This document shows positions 1 through 8,526 of a stretch of DNA of 58,904 nucleotides, piece by piece. The DNA is taken from assembly GCA_035696365.1 (NCBI GenBank), contig DASRQS010000026.1, positions 1 through 58,904 of the forward strand, given 5' to 3'. The number at the start of each line of letters is the position of its first letter. Position 1 is the first letter of the stretch. A program made the position numbers and the translations under genes. Source of the DNA: JALYLC01 sp035696365. GTDB lineage: Bacteria > Actinomycetota > Thermoleophilia > Gaiellales > JALYLC01. Under the pieces are notes generated by a model, which saw only the letters and a list, made by a program, of their open reading frames with translations, was not told the DNA's origin and made no database searches.

Positions 1-25
1 CGCCGCTCAGGACGCGGATGCTCAT
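1..25 (-). CDS. 5' end of a further operon gene (partial)
   Basis: An ATG on the minus strand at 25-23 overlaps the TGA stop of the aldo/keto reductase gene (24-22) in an ATGA arrangement, and the frame stays open to the window edge (begins MSIRVLSG). The other junctions in this operon overlap in the same way, so this is probably the fourth gene. Only eight codons are visible and no family can be assigned. Confidence 0.5.
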
Positions 26-1029
26 GTGCCCGCCCCGAGCGAGCGCGGGAAGAGCGCCGAGAGCTCGTAGATGTCGCTGTCGGTGAGCGTCAGCTCGAGC
101 GCGACCCTGGCCGGCTCGAGGTGCGCGGGCCGGCGCGGGCCGATGACGATCGGGTGGACGAGCGGCGAGGCCAGCAGCCACGCCAGGGCGAGCTCCGCCA
201 TGCCGATGCCGCGCTCGTCGGCCATCTGCTCGAAGCGCTCGAGCGAGTCGAACACGACGTCGCGCAGCAGATGCTCGTACGGCTCTGAGCGCAGCGTCAT
301 GCGCGAGCCGGCGGGCGCGTCCTCGCCGCGGCGGTACTTGCCCGTCAGCCAGCCGCCGGCGAGCGGCGAGAACGGCGAGAGCACGAGGCCCTGATCGGCG
401 CACAGCGGCAGCAACTCGGTCTCCGGCGAGCGGTCGAGCAGGCTGTACGACGACTGCACCCACTCGAAGCGCGCGTAGCCGCGCACGTCGCTGATCCAGA
501 GCGCGCGCGCGAGCCGCCAGGCCTCGATGTTGCTGGCGCCGATGTAGTGCAGCTTGCCTGCGCGGCGCAGGTCGTCGAGCGCGCCGAGCGTCTCCTCGAG
601 CGGTGTCGCCGGGTCGGGCTCGTGGCAGAGGAAGAGGTCGATCCGCTCCGCTCCCAGCCGCTCCAGGCTCGCGTCGACCGCGTTGAACAGCGCCCTGCGC
701 GAGAGGCCGCGGTCGTTCGGGCCGTCCCCGACGGGGTTGAAGGCCTTCGTGCTCAACAGCACCTGGTCGCGCACGGCCGAGCCGCGCTCGGCGAGCCAGC
801 GGCCGATCGCCGTCTCGCTGCGCCCGCCGCCGTAGGCGTTGGCCGTGTCGAAGACGTTGATCCCGAGCTCGAAGGCAGCGTCCATGATCGCGAACGCCTC
901 CTGGTCGGTCTCACCCTGGCCGTAGAACTCGGGCGCGGAGCCGATGCCCCCGAAGTTGCCGCAACCGAGCGCGATGCGAGAGACCTGAAGCCCGGTGGTG
1001 CCGAGGGAGCGGTAGTCCATGCCGCTCAT
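22..1029 (-). CDS. Aldo/keto reductase
   Basis: This 335-aa protein is a cytoplasmic NAD(P)H-dependent carbonyl reductase or sugar dehydrogenase of the aldo/keto reductase superfamily (TIM barrel). The catalytic tetrad is visible: Asp61 and Tyr66 in DTANAYG, Lys95 in STKAF and His136 in LCHEPD. An IGASN segment and a C-terminal IVIGPRRPAHLE cofactor-binding segment are also present. The length is normal for the family. Its ATG overlaps the stop of the isomerase-like gene upstream, so the two are translationally coupled. The substrate cannot be read from the sequence; sitting next to a sugar-isomerase-like protein suggests a sugar or polyol. A second, distinct aldo/keto reductase lies at 40035. 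Confidence 0.9.
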   Translation of the reverse strand: MSGMDYRSLGTTGLQVSRIALGCGNFGGIGSAPEFYGQGETDQEAFAIMDAAFELGINVFDTANAYGGGRSETAIGRWLAERGSAVRDQVLLSTKAFNPVGDGPNDRGLSRRALFNAVDASLERLGAERIDLFLCHEPDPATPLEETLGALDDLRRAGKLHYIGASNIEAWRLARALWISDVRGYARFEWVQSSYSLLDRSPETELLPLCADQGLVLSPFSPLAGGWLTGKYRRGEDAPAGSRMTLRSEPYEHLLRDVVFDSLERFEQMADERGIGMAELALAWLLASPLVHPIVIGPRRPAHLEPARVALELTLTDSDIYELSALFPRSLGAGT

Positions 1030-1850
1030 GATTGCGTGATCAGCGACCGTGCCGCTGCGGCGGCGCGCCGCGCGGCCTCGTCCACGGGCAGCCCCCAGAA
1101 CTCCTCGGGCGTCGAGAAGATCTCGATGTCGAGGTAGCCGGCGAAGCCCGCCGCACGCATCAGGGCGAGCAGCGTCTCCGGTCGCGTCATGCCCTCTCCC
1201 GGAAGCACTCGTCCAGGCGCTCCGGGCGCCAGCTTGTCGGCGATGTGCAGGCCCGCGATGCGCGGCGCGTAGCGCGCGATGTCGTCGGCCAGGCTCGGCG
1301 TGTCCCAGACGTGGACGTTGTCGACCATGACCCCCACGTCGTCGAGGCCGGCCTCGTCGAGCAGGGCGATGGCATCGCCGATCGACGAAAGGGAGCCGGT
1401 CTCGTGGGACTCCAGGAGGTGCGTCGGCTCGAGGCCGAGCCGCACTCCGGCGGCCCGGGCCGCCTCCGCGACCTGCCGCAACCCGTCAATCACGAGCGCG
1501 CGTGCGTCCTCCTCGGAGCGATCGCCGGCGGGGCCTGCGAGGCAGAGGACGCAGGCGGGGTCGAAGCGCGCCAGGCGCCCCATGCTTGCGCACAGCGCCG
1601 CAGCGCGCTCGGCCGGGTCGGCCGGGCCTTCCATGCCCGGCAGCGCAAGCTGCAGCAGCGAGGGGATGGCCGGGACGCAGTAGGCGGCGCCGAGCCCGCT
1701 CTCGCGCAAGAGCCGCACGGAGGCGTCGTCGTCGTCCGGCAGCTTGAACTCCCAGATGCCGATGCCGTCGAACCCCGCGGCGGAATAGGCGGCGACGTCC
1801 TCGGCGAAGGACGCCGCGGGCGTCGAGATCTCGCTCAGCGCGATCTTCAC
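1026..1850 (-). CDS. Sugar phosphate isomerase/epimerase family TIM-barrel protein
   Basis: This 274-aa protein (VKIALSEIS...) belongs to the AP-endonuclease-2-like TIM-barrel family, which includes xylose isomerase-like, hydroxypyruvate isomerase-like and inosose dehydratase-like enzymes. Visible family features are a GFDGIGIWEFK first strand, LGLEPTHLLES, MVDNVHVW, GLHIADK and a late YLDIEIFS strand, with acidic and His residues placed as metal ligands. The start is taken as GTG at 1850, whose TGA overlap with the upstream oxidoreductase (GTGA) fits the operon. It is most likely a cytoplasmic isomerase, epimerase or dehydratase of a sugar or cyclitol; the substrate is unknown. Confidence 0.8.
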   Translation of the reverse strand: MKIALSEISTPAASFAEDVAAYSAAGFDGIGIWEFKLPDDDDASVRLLRESGLGAAYCVPAIPSLLQLALPGMEGPADPAERAAALCASMGRLARFDPACVLCLAGPAGDRSEEDARALVIDGLRQVAEAARAAGVRLGLEPTHLLESHETGSLSSIGDAIALLDEAGLDDVGVMVDNVHVWDTPSLADDIARYAPRIAGLHIADKLAPGAPGRVLPGEGMTRPETLLALMRAAGFAGYLDIEIFSTPEEFWGLPVDEAARRAAAAARSLITQS

Positions 1851-3508
1851 AGCGCCAGGCGCCCGCGCAGCTTGCCCGCGGCCTCGGAGCCGCGCTCGAA
1901 GGCCCGCCGGTGCAGCGGGGGGCGTAGCAGGTGCTTCGCGACGAGGTAGCCCGACCCGGCGCCGAGGCCCGGCCCGGGATGCGTGGAGGCGCCGATCTGC
2001 CAGAGTCCGTCGAGCGGGGTCGCGTGACCGGGGAGCTGTCCGCTGGGCCGCCACAGCAGGTTCTGGTCGAGCGCGCACGAGCCGGCGTAGATGTCGCCGC
2101 CGACGAGATTGCAATCGAGTGCCTCGAGGTCGGCCGGGGAGAGTGCCACGCGCTTGATCGTGGCCCGCTCGAGGTTGGAGACCTGCGTCCCGAGGCGCGC
2201 GAGGATGCGGTCGGCGTAGGCCTCGCGCAGCGTCTCCGTCCAGGTCCCGTCTCCCACGTCGATCTCGCCCATGGCGTCGCCGGTGGGCCGGCGGGGCAGC
2301 TCCTGCAGCTGGATCCAGATGATCGACTTGCCCTCCGGCGCGCGACTCGGATCGACCGTGCAGGGCTGGCCGGCGACGATCGTCGCCTCCGCCGGCAGCA
2401 GTCCGCGCTCGGCCTCGTTGACGGCGCGCGAGACGCCGTCCAGGCCGGGCGTGACATGCAGCAGGGCGGTGCGCGCGAGGCGCTCGGCCTCGGGCGAGAC
2501 CCACTGCGGCGGCTCGTCCAGCGCGAGATGGATCTGCATGCCCGCGCGGCCGTAACGGTAGGCCCGTGCCGCCTGCCAAGCCGTCGCCGGCACCTCGTCC
2601 TCGCGCAGGAGCCGGCCGTAGAGCTGCTGGGGCGTGACGCTCGCGATGACCGCGCGCCTGGCCGAGACCGGCTCGCCGCCGGCGAGCCGCACGCCGGTGG
2701 CGCGCCCGCCGGCCACGAGCACGCGCTCGGCGTCAGCGCCCGTGCGCAGCTCGCCGCCGTGCTCACGCACGACCCCCGCGAGCGCCTCGACGAGCCGCAC
2801 GCCGCCGCCCAGAGGCACGGGCATGCCGCCGAGCTGGATGGCGCAGGCGATGACCTGTGTCATGAAGCCGGAGACGGCCTGCTCCGGCCCGAGGCCGGTG
2901 TGCAGCACCCAGGGGGCGAGCAGGCCGTGCGCGCGCTCCGACTCGAAGGTCGCGCCCAGCCAGTCGCGCGCGCTCACGAGCGCGCTCCCCGCAAAGGCGA
3001 GCAGGCCCCTGCTGCCGAAGCCGCTGTAAGCCCGGCGCGCGAGCGCGAGGCCCTGGAGCGACCAGAGCTCGGCCGAGAGCGCCCCGAAGCTGAGGTCGGC
3101 CGAGGCCATGAACTCGGCGAACTGCCGGCTCCAGGCGGCGCCGTCGCCCTCGGCGTGGCGCTCGAATTCGGCGGCGTTGCCCTCGAGCGAGGTCGTGAGG
3201 AACGCCGCGCCGCCATCGGGGAACAGGGCGCCCGTCGGCAGCGCGGTGTTGAGATACGTGAGGCCGTGGCGGGCGAGGTCGTCGCCGAGCTCGGCGTAGG
3301 CGGCCGAGCCGGCAAAGAGCGGGTGCCAGGACGCCATCAGCTCGTGCGTGAACCCCGGCGCGGTGAGGTCGTCAGCGGTGTGGATGGCCCCGCCCAGCCG
3401 GTCGTTGCGCTCGAGCACGCACACGCTCCAGCCCTCGCGAGCGAGCAGCGCCGCACCCGTCAGGGAGTTGACGCCGGCACCCACGAAGACCGCGTCATAG
3501 CCCGCCAC
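1847..3508 (-). CDS. FAD-dependent oxidoreductase, phytoene desaturase/amine oxidase-like
   Basis: About 553 aa. The N-terminus carries a Rossmann FAD-binding fold (AVFVGAGVNSLTGAALLA, then a strand ending in a Glu and DRLGGA), and the C-terminus carries the second FAD segment (DGLWQIGASTHPGPGLGAGSG) typical of the carotenoid desaturase/isomerase and flavin amine oxidase superfamily. GTG at 3508 puts the Rossmann strand close to the N-terminus; ATG at 3553 would add 15 residues. It leads an operon with the isomerase-like and aldo/keto reductase genes. No carotenoid synthesis genes are nearby, so a role in carotenoid metabolism is not supported; small-molecule oxidation is more likely. Confidence 0.8.
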   Translation of the reverse strand: MAGYDAVFVGAGVNSLTGAALLAREGWSVCVLERNDRLGGAIHTADDLTAPGFTHELMASWHPLFAGSAAYAELGDDLARHGLTYLNTALPTGALFPDGGAAFLTTSLEGNAAEFERHAEGDGAAWSRQFAEFMASADLSFGALSAELWSLQGLALARRAYSGFGSRGLLAFAGSALVSARDWLGATFESERAHGLLAPWVLHTGLGPEQAVSGFMTQVIACAIQLGGMPVPLGGGVRLVEALAGVVREHGGELRTGADAERVLVAGGRATGVRLAGGEPVSARRAVIASVTPQQLYGRLLREDEVPATAWQAARAYRYGRAGMQIHLALDEPPQWVSPEAERLARTALLHVTPGLDGVSRAVNEAERGLLPAEATIVAGQPCTVDPSRAPEGKSIIWIQLQELPRRPTGDAMGEIDVGDGTWTETLREAYADRILARLGTQVSNLERATIKRVALSPADLEALDCNLVGGDIYAGSCALDQNLLWRPSGQLPGHATPLDGLWQIGASTHPGPGLGAGSGYLVAKHLLRPPLHRRAFERGSEAAGKLRGRLAL

Positions 3509-4248
3509 GGCGCTGAAGATACCAGCCGCCAGTGGTGAACCTGGTGCCCTCATCAAGCACAAGAGGGCCGATCTAGGAACCGTTGGAGGCGGCCGTGGTG
3601 CTCTCGGCCGTCGTGGCTCGGTCTGCGGACGGGCCGGAGATGCTGTCCGTGGTGGCCCGCGAGCGGTGGTTCCGGCATCCACGGCAGAGGTGACGGCTGG
3701 AGCCGTCACCGTCCAACCAGGCCAAGGGAGAGGGCCAGCACGACGAGGGCTTTCCGAATCAAGACTCGTTCTCCCTGCGTGCGGGTCTAGATGTGGAGAA
3801 CCTTCTTGACCCCCGCTTCGGGCCGTGATGGGCCAGGTCGTCGCTGGTCTCGACACGACGGCGCGCGTCCCCTGGCCGTGTACGCCAGCTGGATCGAGTG
3901 GCCCCGTTCGAGCAGCGAGCGCAACTTCTCCAGGTAGACGAGATCGACCACGCCGCTTTGCGAAGGCGTCGAGGAACGCCTGGTTGATCCTCTCCATGCC
4001 ATCGACTCTCGCGGGGCGAATCTCCGGCATGCCTCCAGTGCGGACGCGATCCCCGACTAGAGGCTGACGGCCGGAATTACGACGCGCGCGGGGTGACGAG
4101 TCGGCTCGGTCGCTTGAGGAGAAGCTGGGTGCAGGGGCTGGCCACGGGGCAAGTTCAGATATGGCTTGCCGCTGCGATTTGGCTCAGGAAGGCTCCCGCT
4201 CCTGGAGGGTGCCAAGTGCCGCAAATGGCTTGGTTGAGCGGTGCTTGG
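3509..4248. other. Intergenic stretch with possible degraded coding remnant
   Basis: About 740 bp between divergent operons. No convincing intact gene is seen. On the minus strand, frame MPEIRPARVDGMERINQAFL (from 4030) runs through LDAFAK, and a neighbouring frame continues with VVDLVYLEKLRSLLERGHS (about 3960-3890). A single extra base near 3955 would join them. This looks like the 5' part of a decayed gene, but the family is not recognised. The remainder holds the promoter region of the oxidoreductase operon. Confidence 0.35.
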
Positions 4249-4278
4249 TTGCGACTCCAACGTCGCTTGATCTATGAT
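4249..4278 (+). promoter_or_regulatory. Putative sigma-70 promoter of the molybdenum hydroxylase operon
   Basis: A -35-like TTGCGA (4249-4254) and a -10-like TATGAT (4273-4278) are separated by 18 bp. The -10 lies inside a palindrome (4267-4281). Transcription would begin about 4285, immediately at the ATG of 4286, giving a leaderless or nearly leaderless mRNA; this agrees with the lack of a Shine-Dalgarno sequence. Confidence 0.5.
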
Positions 4279-4284
4279 CAAACG
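4264..4284. promoter_or_regulatory. Operator-like palindrome (GntR-type candidate)
   Basis: TTGATCTATGATCAA (4267-4281) is a perfect palindrome with 6-bp arms around a central TAT. It extends to CG...CG at 4264-4265/4283-4284 with one mismatch. It covers the -10 element, a classic repressor position. A related 6-3-6 sequence lies at the GntR gene (22173-22187), and TTGATCAA lies at the second promoter (13732-13739). Confidence 0.55.
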
Positions 4285-4285
4285 C

Positions 4286-5140
4286 ATGCTGCTGCGAGAG
4301 GTCGAGTACGCCCGCCCAGAGAGCATCGAGGAGGCGGTGCGCCTGCTCGGAGCGTACGACGGTGCACGTGCTCTGGCGGGCGGTCAGACGCTCGTCAACG
4401 TCATGAAGGCACGCGCCGCGTCGCCCGAAGTGCTGGTCGACCTGGCCGATTTGAGCGAGCTCCGGGAGATCGGCCTCTCGGCCGATGGTAGAGCGCTCGA
4501 GCTCGGCGCGATGGTCACCTACAGCCAGCTGATCGGCTCGCCCGAGGTCGCCGCCGCCCGCCCCGTCCTGGCCGAGATCGCGGCCAAGATCGCCGACCGC
4601 CAGGTGCAGAACCGCGGCACCGTCGGCGGCAACGTCTGCGTCAACGATCCGACCAACCACCTGCCGCCACTGCTCTCGGCGCTGGATGCGAGCTTCACGA
4701 TCCAAGCAGCGGGCGGCGAGCGCACGGTCTCGGCCGGCGACTTCTTCCTTGGCGTGTACATGACCGCCGCCGGCGAGGGCGAATTGCTCACGCACGTGAG
4801 CGTGCCGGTGGCGGCGCCCGGCACCGGCGACGCGATGGAGGGCATCACGCTCGGGGTGCACGGCACCTACATCGTCAGCGCCGCCGCGAGCGTCGGGCCC
4901 GGCGGAGTGCGCGTCGCGATCGGCTGCGTCTCGGGCGTGCCCGAGCGCGCGACCGCCCTCGAGCAGCGCCTGCAGGGCGCCGAGCTCACGCAGGAGACGG
5001 TGCACGCGGCGGTCGCGGGGATCGGCGACTCGCTTGATCCGCCTGCCGACGTGCACGCGCCCGCCGACTACCGCCGGCACCTCGCAGAGGTGTGCTGCGA
5101 GCGCGCCGTGCTGTCCGCAGCCGCGCGAGCGAAGGGATGA
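4286..5140 (+). CDS. Molybdenum hydroxylase, FAD-binding medium subunit (CoxM/XdhB-like)
   Basis: This 284-aa FAD subunit passes electrons from the iron-sulfur subunit to the final acceptor. Family features include the N-terminal YARPESIEEAVRLL, the FAD loop ALAGGQTLVNVMKAR, and RQVQNRGTVGGNVCVNDP, which resembles the second FAD-contact motif. The C-terminal domain is the CO dehydrogenase flavoprotein type. ATG at 4286 is preferred over ATG at 4274 because the latter falls inside the predicted -10 element. It is the first gene of a nine-gene unit, with the small and large subunits following directly. Confidence 0.88.
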   Translation: MLLREVEYARPESIEEAVRLLGAYDGARALAGGQTLVNVMKARAASPEVLVDLADLSELREIGLSADGRALELGAMVTYSQLIGSPEVAAARPVLAEIAAKIADRQVQNRGTVGGNVCVNDPTNHLPPLLSALDASFTIQAAGGERTVSAGDFFLGVYMTAAGEGELLTHVSVPVAAPGTGDAMEGITLGVHGTYIVSAAASVGPGGVRVAIGCVSGVPERATALEQRLQGAELTQETVHAAVAGIGDSLDPPADVHAPADYRRHLAEVCCERAVLSAAARAKG

Positions 5141-5144
5141 GCTG

Positions 5145-5636
5145 GTGAGTGAGCCGAGCGACAGCCGGACGATCTCGGTCGAGGTCAACGGCGAGACCCA
5201 CGAGCGCGAGATCGCCGCGAGGCGCCTCCTGGTGCACTTCATCCGCGACGACCTCGACCTCACCGGAACGCACATCGGGTGCGACACCGGCAACTGCGGC
5301 GCCTGCACGGTGCAGCTGAACGGCGAGGCCGTGAAGAGCTGCATGATGCTGGCCGTCCAGGCCGACGGCGCGCGCATCCGGACGGTCGAGGACCTGGCGG
5401 GCGACGACGGCGGGCTGACGCCGCTGCAGCGCGCCTTCACGGATCACCACGCCCTGCAGTGCGGCTACTGCACGCCCGGCATGCTCATGAGCGCGACCGT
5501 GCTGCTCGAGCAGAACCCGCGCCCGAGCGAGCACGAGGTGCGCGCGGCGCTGCAGGGCAACATCTGCCGCTGCACCGGCTACTGGAACATCATCGAGGCC
5601 GTGCAGGCCGCTGCGAAGGAGGTGCCGGCCACGTGA
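5145..5636 (+). CDS. Molybdenum hydroxylase, [2Fe-2S] small subunit (CoxS-like)
   Basis: This 163-aa protein carries two iron-sulfur clusters that wire the molybdenum site to FAD. The N-terminal plant-type ferredoxin domain has its Cys cluster in GCDTGNCGAC (about residues 46-55), with a further Cys in VKSC. The C-terminal four-helix domain holds CGYC (about 106-109) and CRC (about 141-143). Length and motif order are typical. The GTG start at 5145 is preceded by GAAGGGAT, and its stop overlaps the large-subunit start (GTGA), giving the M-S-L gene order common in this superfamily. Confidence 0.93.
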   Translation: MSEPSDSRTISVEVNGETHEREIAARRLLVHFIRDDLDLTGTHIGCDTGNCGACTVQLNGEAVKSCMMLAVQADGARIRTVEDLAGDDGGLTPLQRAFTDHHALQCGYCTPGMLMSATVLLEQNPRPSEHEVRAALQGNICRCTGYWNIIEAVQAAAKEVPAT

Positions 5637-8086
5637 GCAGTGTCGCGCCCGAGATCACCGAGAAGGGCACGTTCGTCGGCGAGAGCGTCCCGCGCAAGGA
5701 GGACGGCCGCCTGGTCCAGGGCCAGGGCGTCTTCGTCGACGACATCAAGCGCCACAACATGGGCTTCGTGCACTTCGTGCGCTCGCCCTACGCGCACGCG
5801 CGCATCCTCTCGGTCGACGTGAGCGCCGCGCTCGAGGCGCCCGGCGTGCTCGGCACCCTGACCGGCGACGAGGTCGCGATCCTGACCGAGCCGTTCTTCC
5901 AGATCGCACCGCCGCCGGGCGGCCAGCTCAAGGACTACGCACTGGCCGTCGGCCGCGCGCGCTTCGTCGGCGATCCCGTCGCCGCCGTGGTGGCCTCCAC
6001 ACGCGAGCTCGCCCGGGATGCGGCCGAGCTGATCGAGGTCGAGTACGACCCGCTGCCGCCGGTCGTCGACGCGCGCACCGCGCTCGATCCGCGCGCGCCG
6101 GTGATCCACGATGAGATCGGCAGCAATCAGAGCTGGCAGGGCACCTACGAGTGGGGCGACATCGAGGGCGCCTTCGCCGAGGCCGACCACGTGGTCTCGA
6201 TCGGCGAGCTGCACTTCGACCGCTTCAACTCGACGCCGCTCGAGCTCGACGCCGCGCTGGTGGAGTTCAACCGCGGCACCGGGCAGTGGACGATCCACTG
6301 CAACAACCAGTTCCCGGGCTTCGCCATCATCATGATGGGGCCGGCCATGGGCGTGGGCCTCGACAAGCTGCGCATGGTCACGCAGGACATCGGCGGCGGC
6401 TTCGGCAACAAGATCACGTCGCATCCGCAGCTCGTGGCCTGCTGCCTCCTGGCGCGCAAGCTCAACCGGCCGATCCAGTGGACCGAGGCGCGGACCGACT
6501 TCCACCAGTCGATGTCGCACGGCAACGAGCGCTGGTTCCAGGATGTCGAGGTCGCCGTCAAGAGCGATGGCACGCTGCTCGGCTTCCGCTGCAAGGCGCT
6601 CGACGACGCCGGGGCGTTCCTGCGCTACGAGCCGCTGGGCGGCGCGATCTGGGTACAGGTCACCCCCGGCATGTACCGCTGGCGGAACATCCGCGTCGAC
6701 TACTCGCAGGTCATCACCAACAAGGCGCCCGTGTCGCCCAACCGCGGCTACTCGCGCATGCAGCACCTGTGGCTGACCGAGCGCATCATCGACATCGTCG
6801 CGCACGAGCTCGACTTCGACCCGATCGCGCTGCGCAAGCTGAACTACATCCAGCCGGAGCAGATGCCGTACACGACGCCCAGCGGGTGCGTCTACGACTC
6901 GGGCGACTACCCGCGGGCGCTCGACATGGCGCTCGAGCTGATCGGCCACGAGGGGATCGAGGCGCGCCGTGCCGAGGCCAAGTCGCGCGGCAAGCTGCTC
7001 GGCTTCGGCATCGGCTCGACGCTCGACTCGGGCACGAACAACTTCGCCCAGTCGCAGTACGTCAACCCGGAGCTGCAGTTCTCGGGCAACAACGAGGTCG
7101 CCACGGTCAAGCTCGACATCTTCGGCGAGATCGTGGTCACGCTCGGCACGACGCCGCAGGGGCAGGGACACGAGACGACGGCCTCGCAGGTCGTGGCCGA
7201 CATCCTCGGCTGCTCCACCGACGACGTCACCGTGCGTCCCGGGCACGACTCGTACTGGAACTCGCACGCCGGCTTCTCCGGCACCTACGCCAGCCAGTTC
7301 GCCGTCTCGGGGCTGTCGGCGGTCAAGGGCGCGGCCGACGGGCTCGCGGTGCAGATGCGCCAGCTGGCCGCGCTGGTGCTGGGGGCGGAGCCGGACGACG
7401 TCGAGCTGGCCGGCGGGTTCGCGCGGCTGCGCGCCAACCCCGAGGTCGCGCTGCCGTTCATGGCGCTGGGCGCCATCGTGAACGCCAACAACGGCAACCT
7501 CCCCGAGGACTTCGACCTCACGATGAACGTGCGCTATGTCTACCGGCCGATCTTCGGGCCGATCGACGTCGAGAAGAACTTCGGCAACCTCACGCTCACC
7601 TACGCCATGCAGATCCACGCCTGCGTGCTCGAGATCGACCCCGAGACGGGCGTCTACGAGGTGGTCGACTACGCGGTGATCGACGATTGCGGCAAGCGCA
7701 TCAACCCGCAGATCGTCGAGGGCCAGGTCATGGGAGCCACCGCGCACGCGCTGGGCGCGGCCACCTGGGAGACGTTCGCCTACGACGAGGAAGGCAACCT
7801 CCTGACGCCCAACTTCTACGACTACCACGTGCCCCACGCGCTCGACATGCCGCCGCTCAAGACCGGGGCGCTCGAGTCGCCGTCGCCGTTCTCGGCGCTC
7901 GGCACGAAGGGCATGGGCGAGGGCGGCGGCGCCGGCATCCACGCGGTCTGCGCCGCCCTGCAGGATGCGCTGCGCGCGGCGGGCGGCGGGATCATCCACG
8001 ACAGCCACAACCCCTACCACCGCGTCTTCTCGATCCTCGGCGATCCGGAGGCGACGCGGGCCGACGTGAAGGTCGAGACGCCATGA
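5633..8086 (+). CDS. Molybdenum hydroxylase, molybdopterin-binding large subunit (CoxL/XdhA-like)
   Basis: This 817-aa catalytic subunit hydroxylates its substrate at a molybdopterin-cytosine-dinucleotide cofactor. It has the aldehyde oxidase a/b-hammerhead domain first, then molybdenum-loop QDIGGGFGNK (about residue 250), the TTPQGQGHE segment, and GMGEGGG (about 760), which holds the expected catalytic Glu. At the active-site loop, where CO dehydrogenases carry AYRCSFR or AYRGAGR, this protein has SPNRGYSRMQ (about 366-375), so it is not a CO dehydrogenase of either known form. The substrate is unknown; the operon suggests an N-heterocycle or aldehyde. Confidence 0.92.
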   Translation: MSSVAPEITEKGTFVGESVPRKEDGRLVQGQGVFVDDIKRHNMGFVHFVRSPYAHARILSVDVSAALEAPGVLGTLTGDEVAILTEPFFQIAPPPGGQLKDYALAVGRARFVGDPVAAVVASTRELARDAAELIEVEYDPLPPVVDARTALDPRAPVIHDEIGSNQSWQGTYEWGDIEGAFAEADHVVSIGELHFDRFNSTPLELDAALVEFNRGTGQWTIHCNNQFPGFAIIMMGPAMGVGLDKLRMVTQDIGGGFGNKITSHPQLVACCLLARKLNRPIQWTEARTDFHQSMSHGNERWFQDVEVAVKSDGTLLGFRCKALDDAGAFLRYEPLGGAIWVQVTPGMYRWRNIRVDYSQVITNKAPVSPNRGYSRMQHLWLTERIIDIVAHELDFDPIALRKLNYIQPEQMPYTTPSGCVYDSGDYPRALDMALELIGHEGIEARRAEAKSRGKLLGFGIGSTLDSGTNNFAQSQYVNPELQFSGNNEVATVKLDIFGEIVVTLGTTPQGQGHETTASQVVADILGCSTDDVTVRPGHDSYWNSHAGFSGTYASQFAVSGLSAVKGAADGLAVQMRQLAALVLGAEPDDVELAGGFARLRANPEVALPFMALGAIVNANNGNLPEDFDLTMNVRYVYRPIFGPIDVEKNFGNLTLTYAMQIHACVLEIDPETGVYEVVDYAVIDDCGKRINPQIVEGQVMGATAHALGAATWETFAYDEEGNLLTPNFYDYHVPHALDMPPLKTGALESPSPFSALGTKGMGEGGGAGIHAVCAALQDALRAAGGGIIHDSHNPYHRVFSILGDPEATRADVKVETP

Positions 8087-8526
8087 GGGTCGAGGGCACC
8101 AAGGACTTCGCGGCGCCGCGCGAGCGCGTCTGGGAGATCATCAGCCATCCCGCCGGGATGGCGAGCCTGATGCCGGGCGTCGAGGGCTTCGAGGTGATCG
8201 ACGACACGCACTGGCGCGCGAAGGTGAAGGTGCCGCTCGGGCTCGGCGGGCTCAAGATGACGATGGACTTCGAGCAGCTCGAGGAGCGGCCGCTCGAGTT
8301 CGCGTCGATGCGCGGCAAGGGCAACGGCATGGGCGCGATGATGGACATGACGACGTCCTTCACGCTCAGCGGCGAAGGCAACGCCACCCACATGGCGTGG
8401 GAGGCCGACGTCAAGCTCGCCGGCGTGCTCGCCTCGATGGGGCAGCGCGTGCTGCAGCCCATCGTCAACCAGCAGGTCGAGGGGATCATGACCGCGCTGG
8501 AGACCAAGCTCGAAGGAGCGGCGTGA
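8083..8526 (+). CDS. CoxG-like SRPBCC protein
   Basis: This 147-aa protein has the START/Bet v1-like fold of the CO dehydrogenase subunit G family: an N-terminal FAAPRERVWEIISHPAGMASLMPGVEGFEV segment, an even distribution of strands, and a long amphipathic C-terminal helix ending LQPIVNQQVEGIMTAL. CoxG-family proteins accompany molybdenum hydroxylases and in CO dehydrogenase systems have been linked to membrane recruitment or quinone coupling of the enzyme. The ATG overlaps the large-subunit stop (ATGA) and the stop overlaps the next start (GTGA), so it belongs with the hydroxylase. It carries no membrane segment. Confidence 0.85.
   Translation: MRVEGTKDFAAPRERVWEIISHPAGMASLMPGVEGFEVIDDTHWRAKVKVPLGLGGLKMTMDFEQLEERPLEFASMRGKGNGMGAMMDMTTSFTLSGEGNATHMAWEADVKLAGVLASMGQRVLQPIVNQQVEGIMTALETKLEGAA

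Noticed and set aside
4274..4285. ATG 4274 as start of the FAD-binding subunit
   Set aside because: It lies within the predicted -10 element and palindrome; ATG 4286 fits the expected transcript start and the family N-terminus.
5579..8020. Long open frame on the minus strand opposite the Mo-hydroxylase genes
   Set aside because: It is the Arg/Val/Asp-rich mirror of a high-GC coding region, has no motif, and the plus strand carries unmistakable family motifs. Many similar long antisense frames in the window were dropped for the same reason.
5633..8086. Carbon monoxide dehydrogenase
   Set aside because: The gene order and CoxG-like partner fit, but neither the form I nor the form II active-site signature is present in the large subunit.
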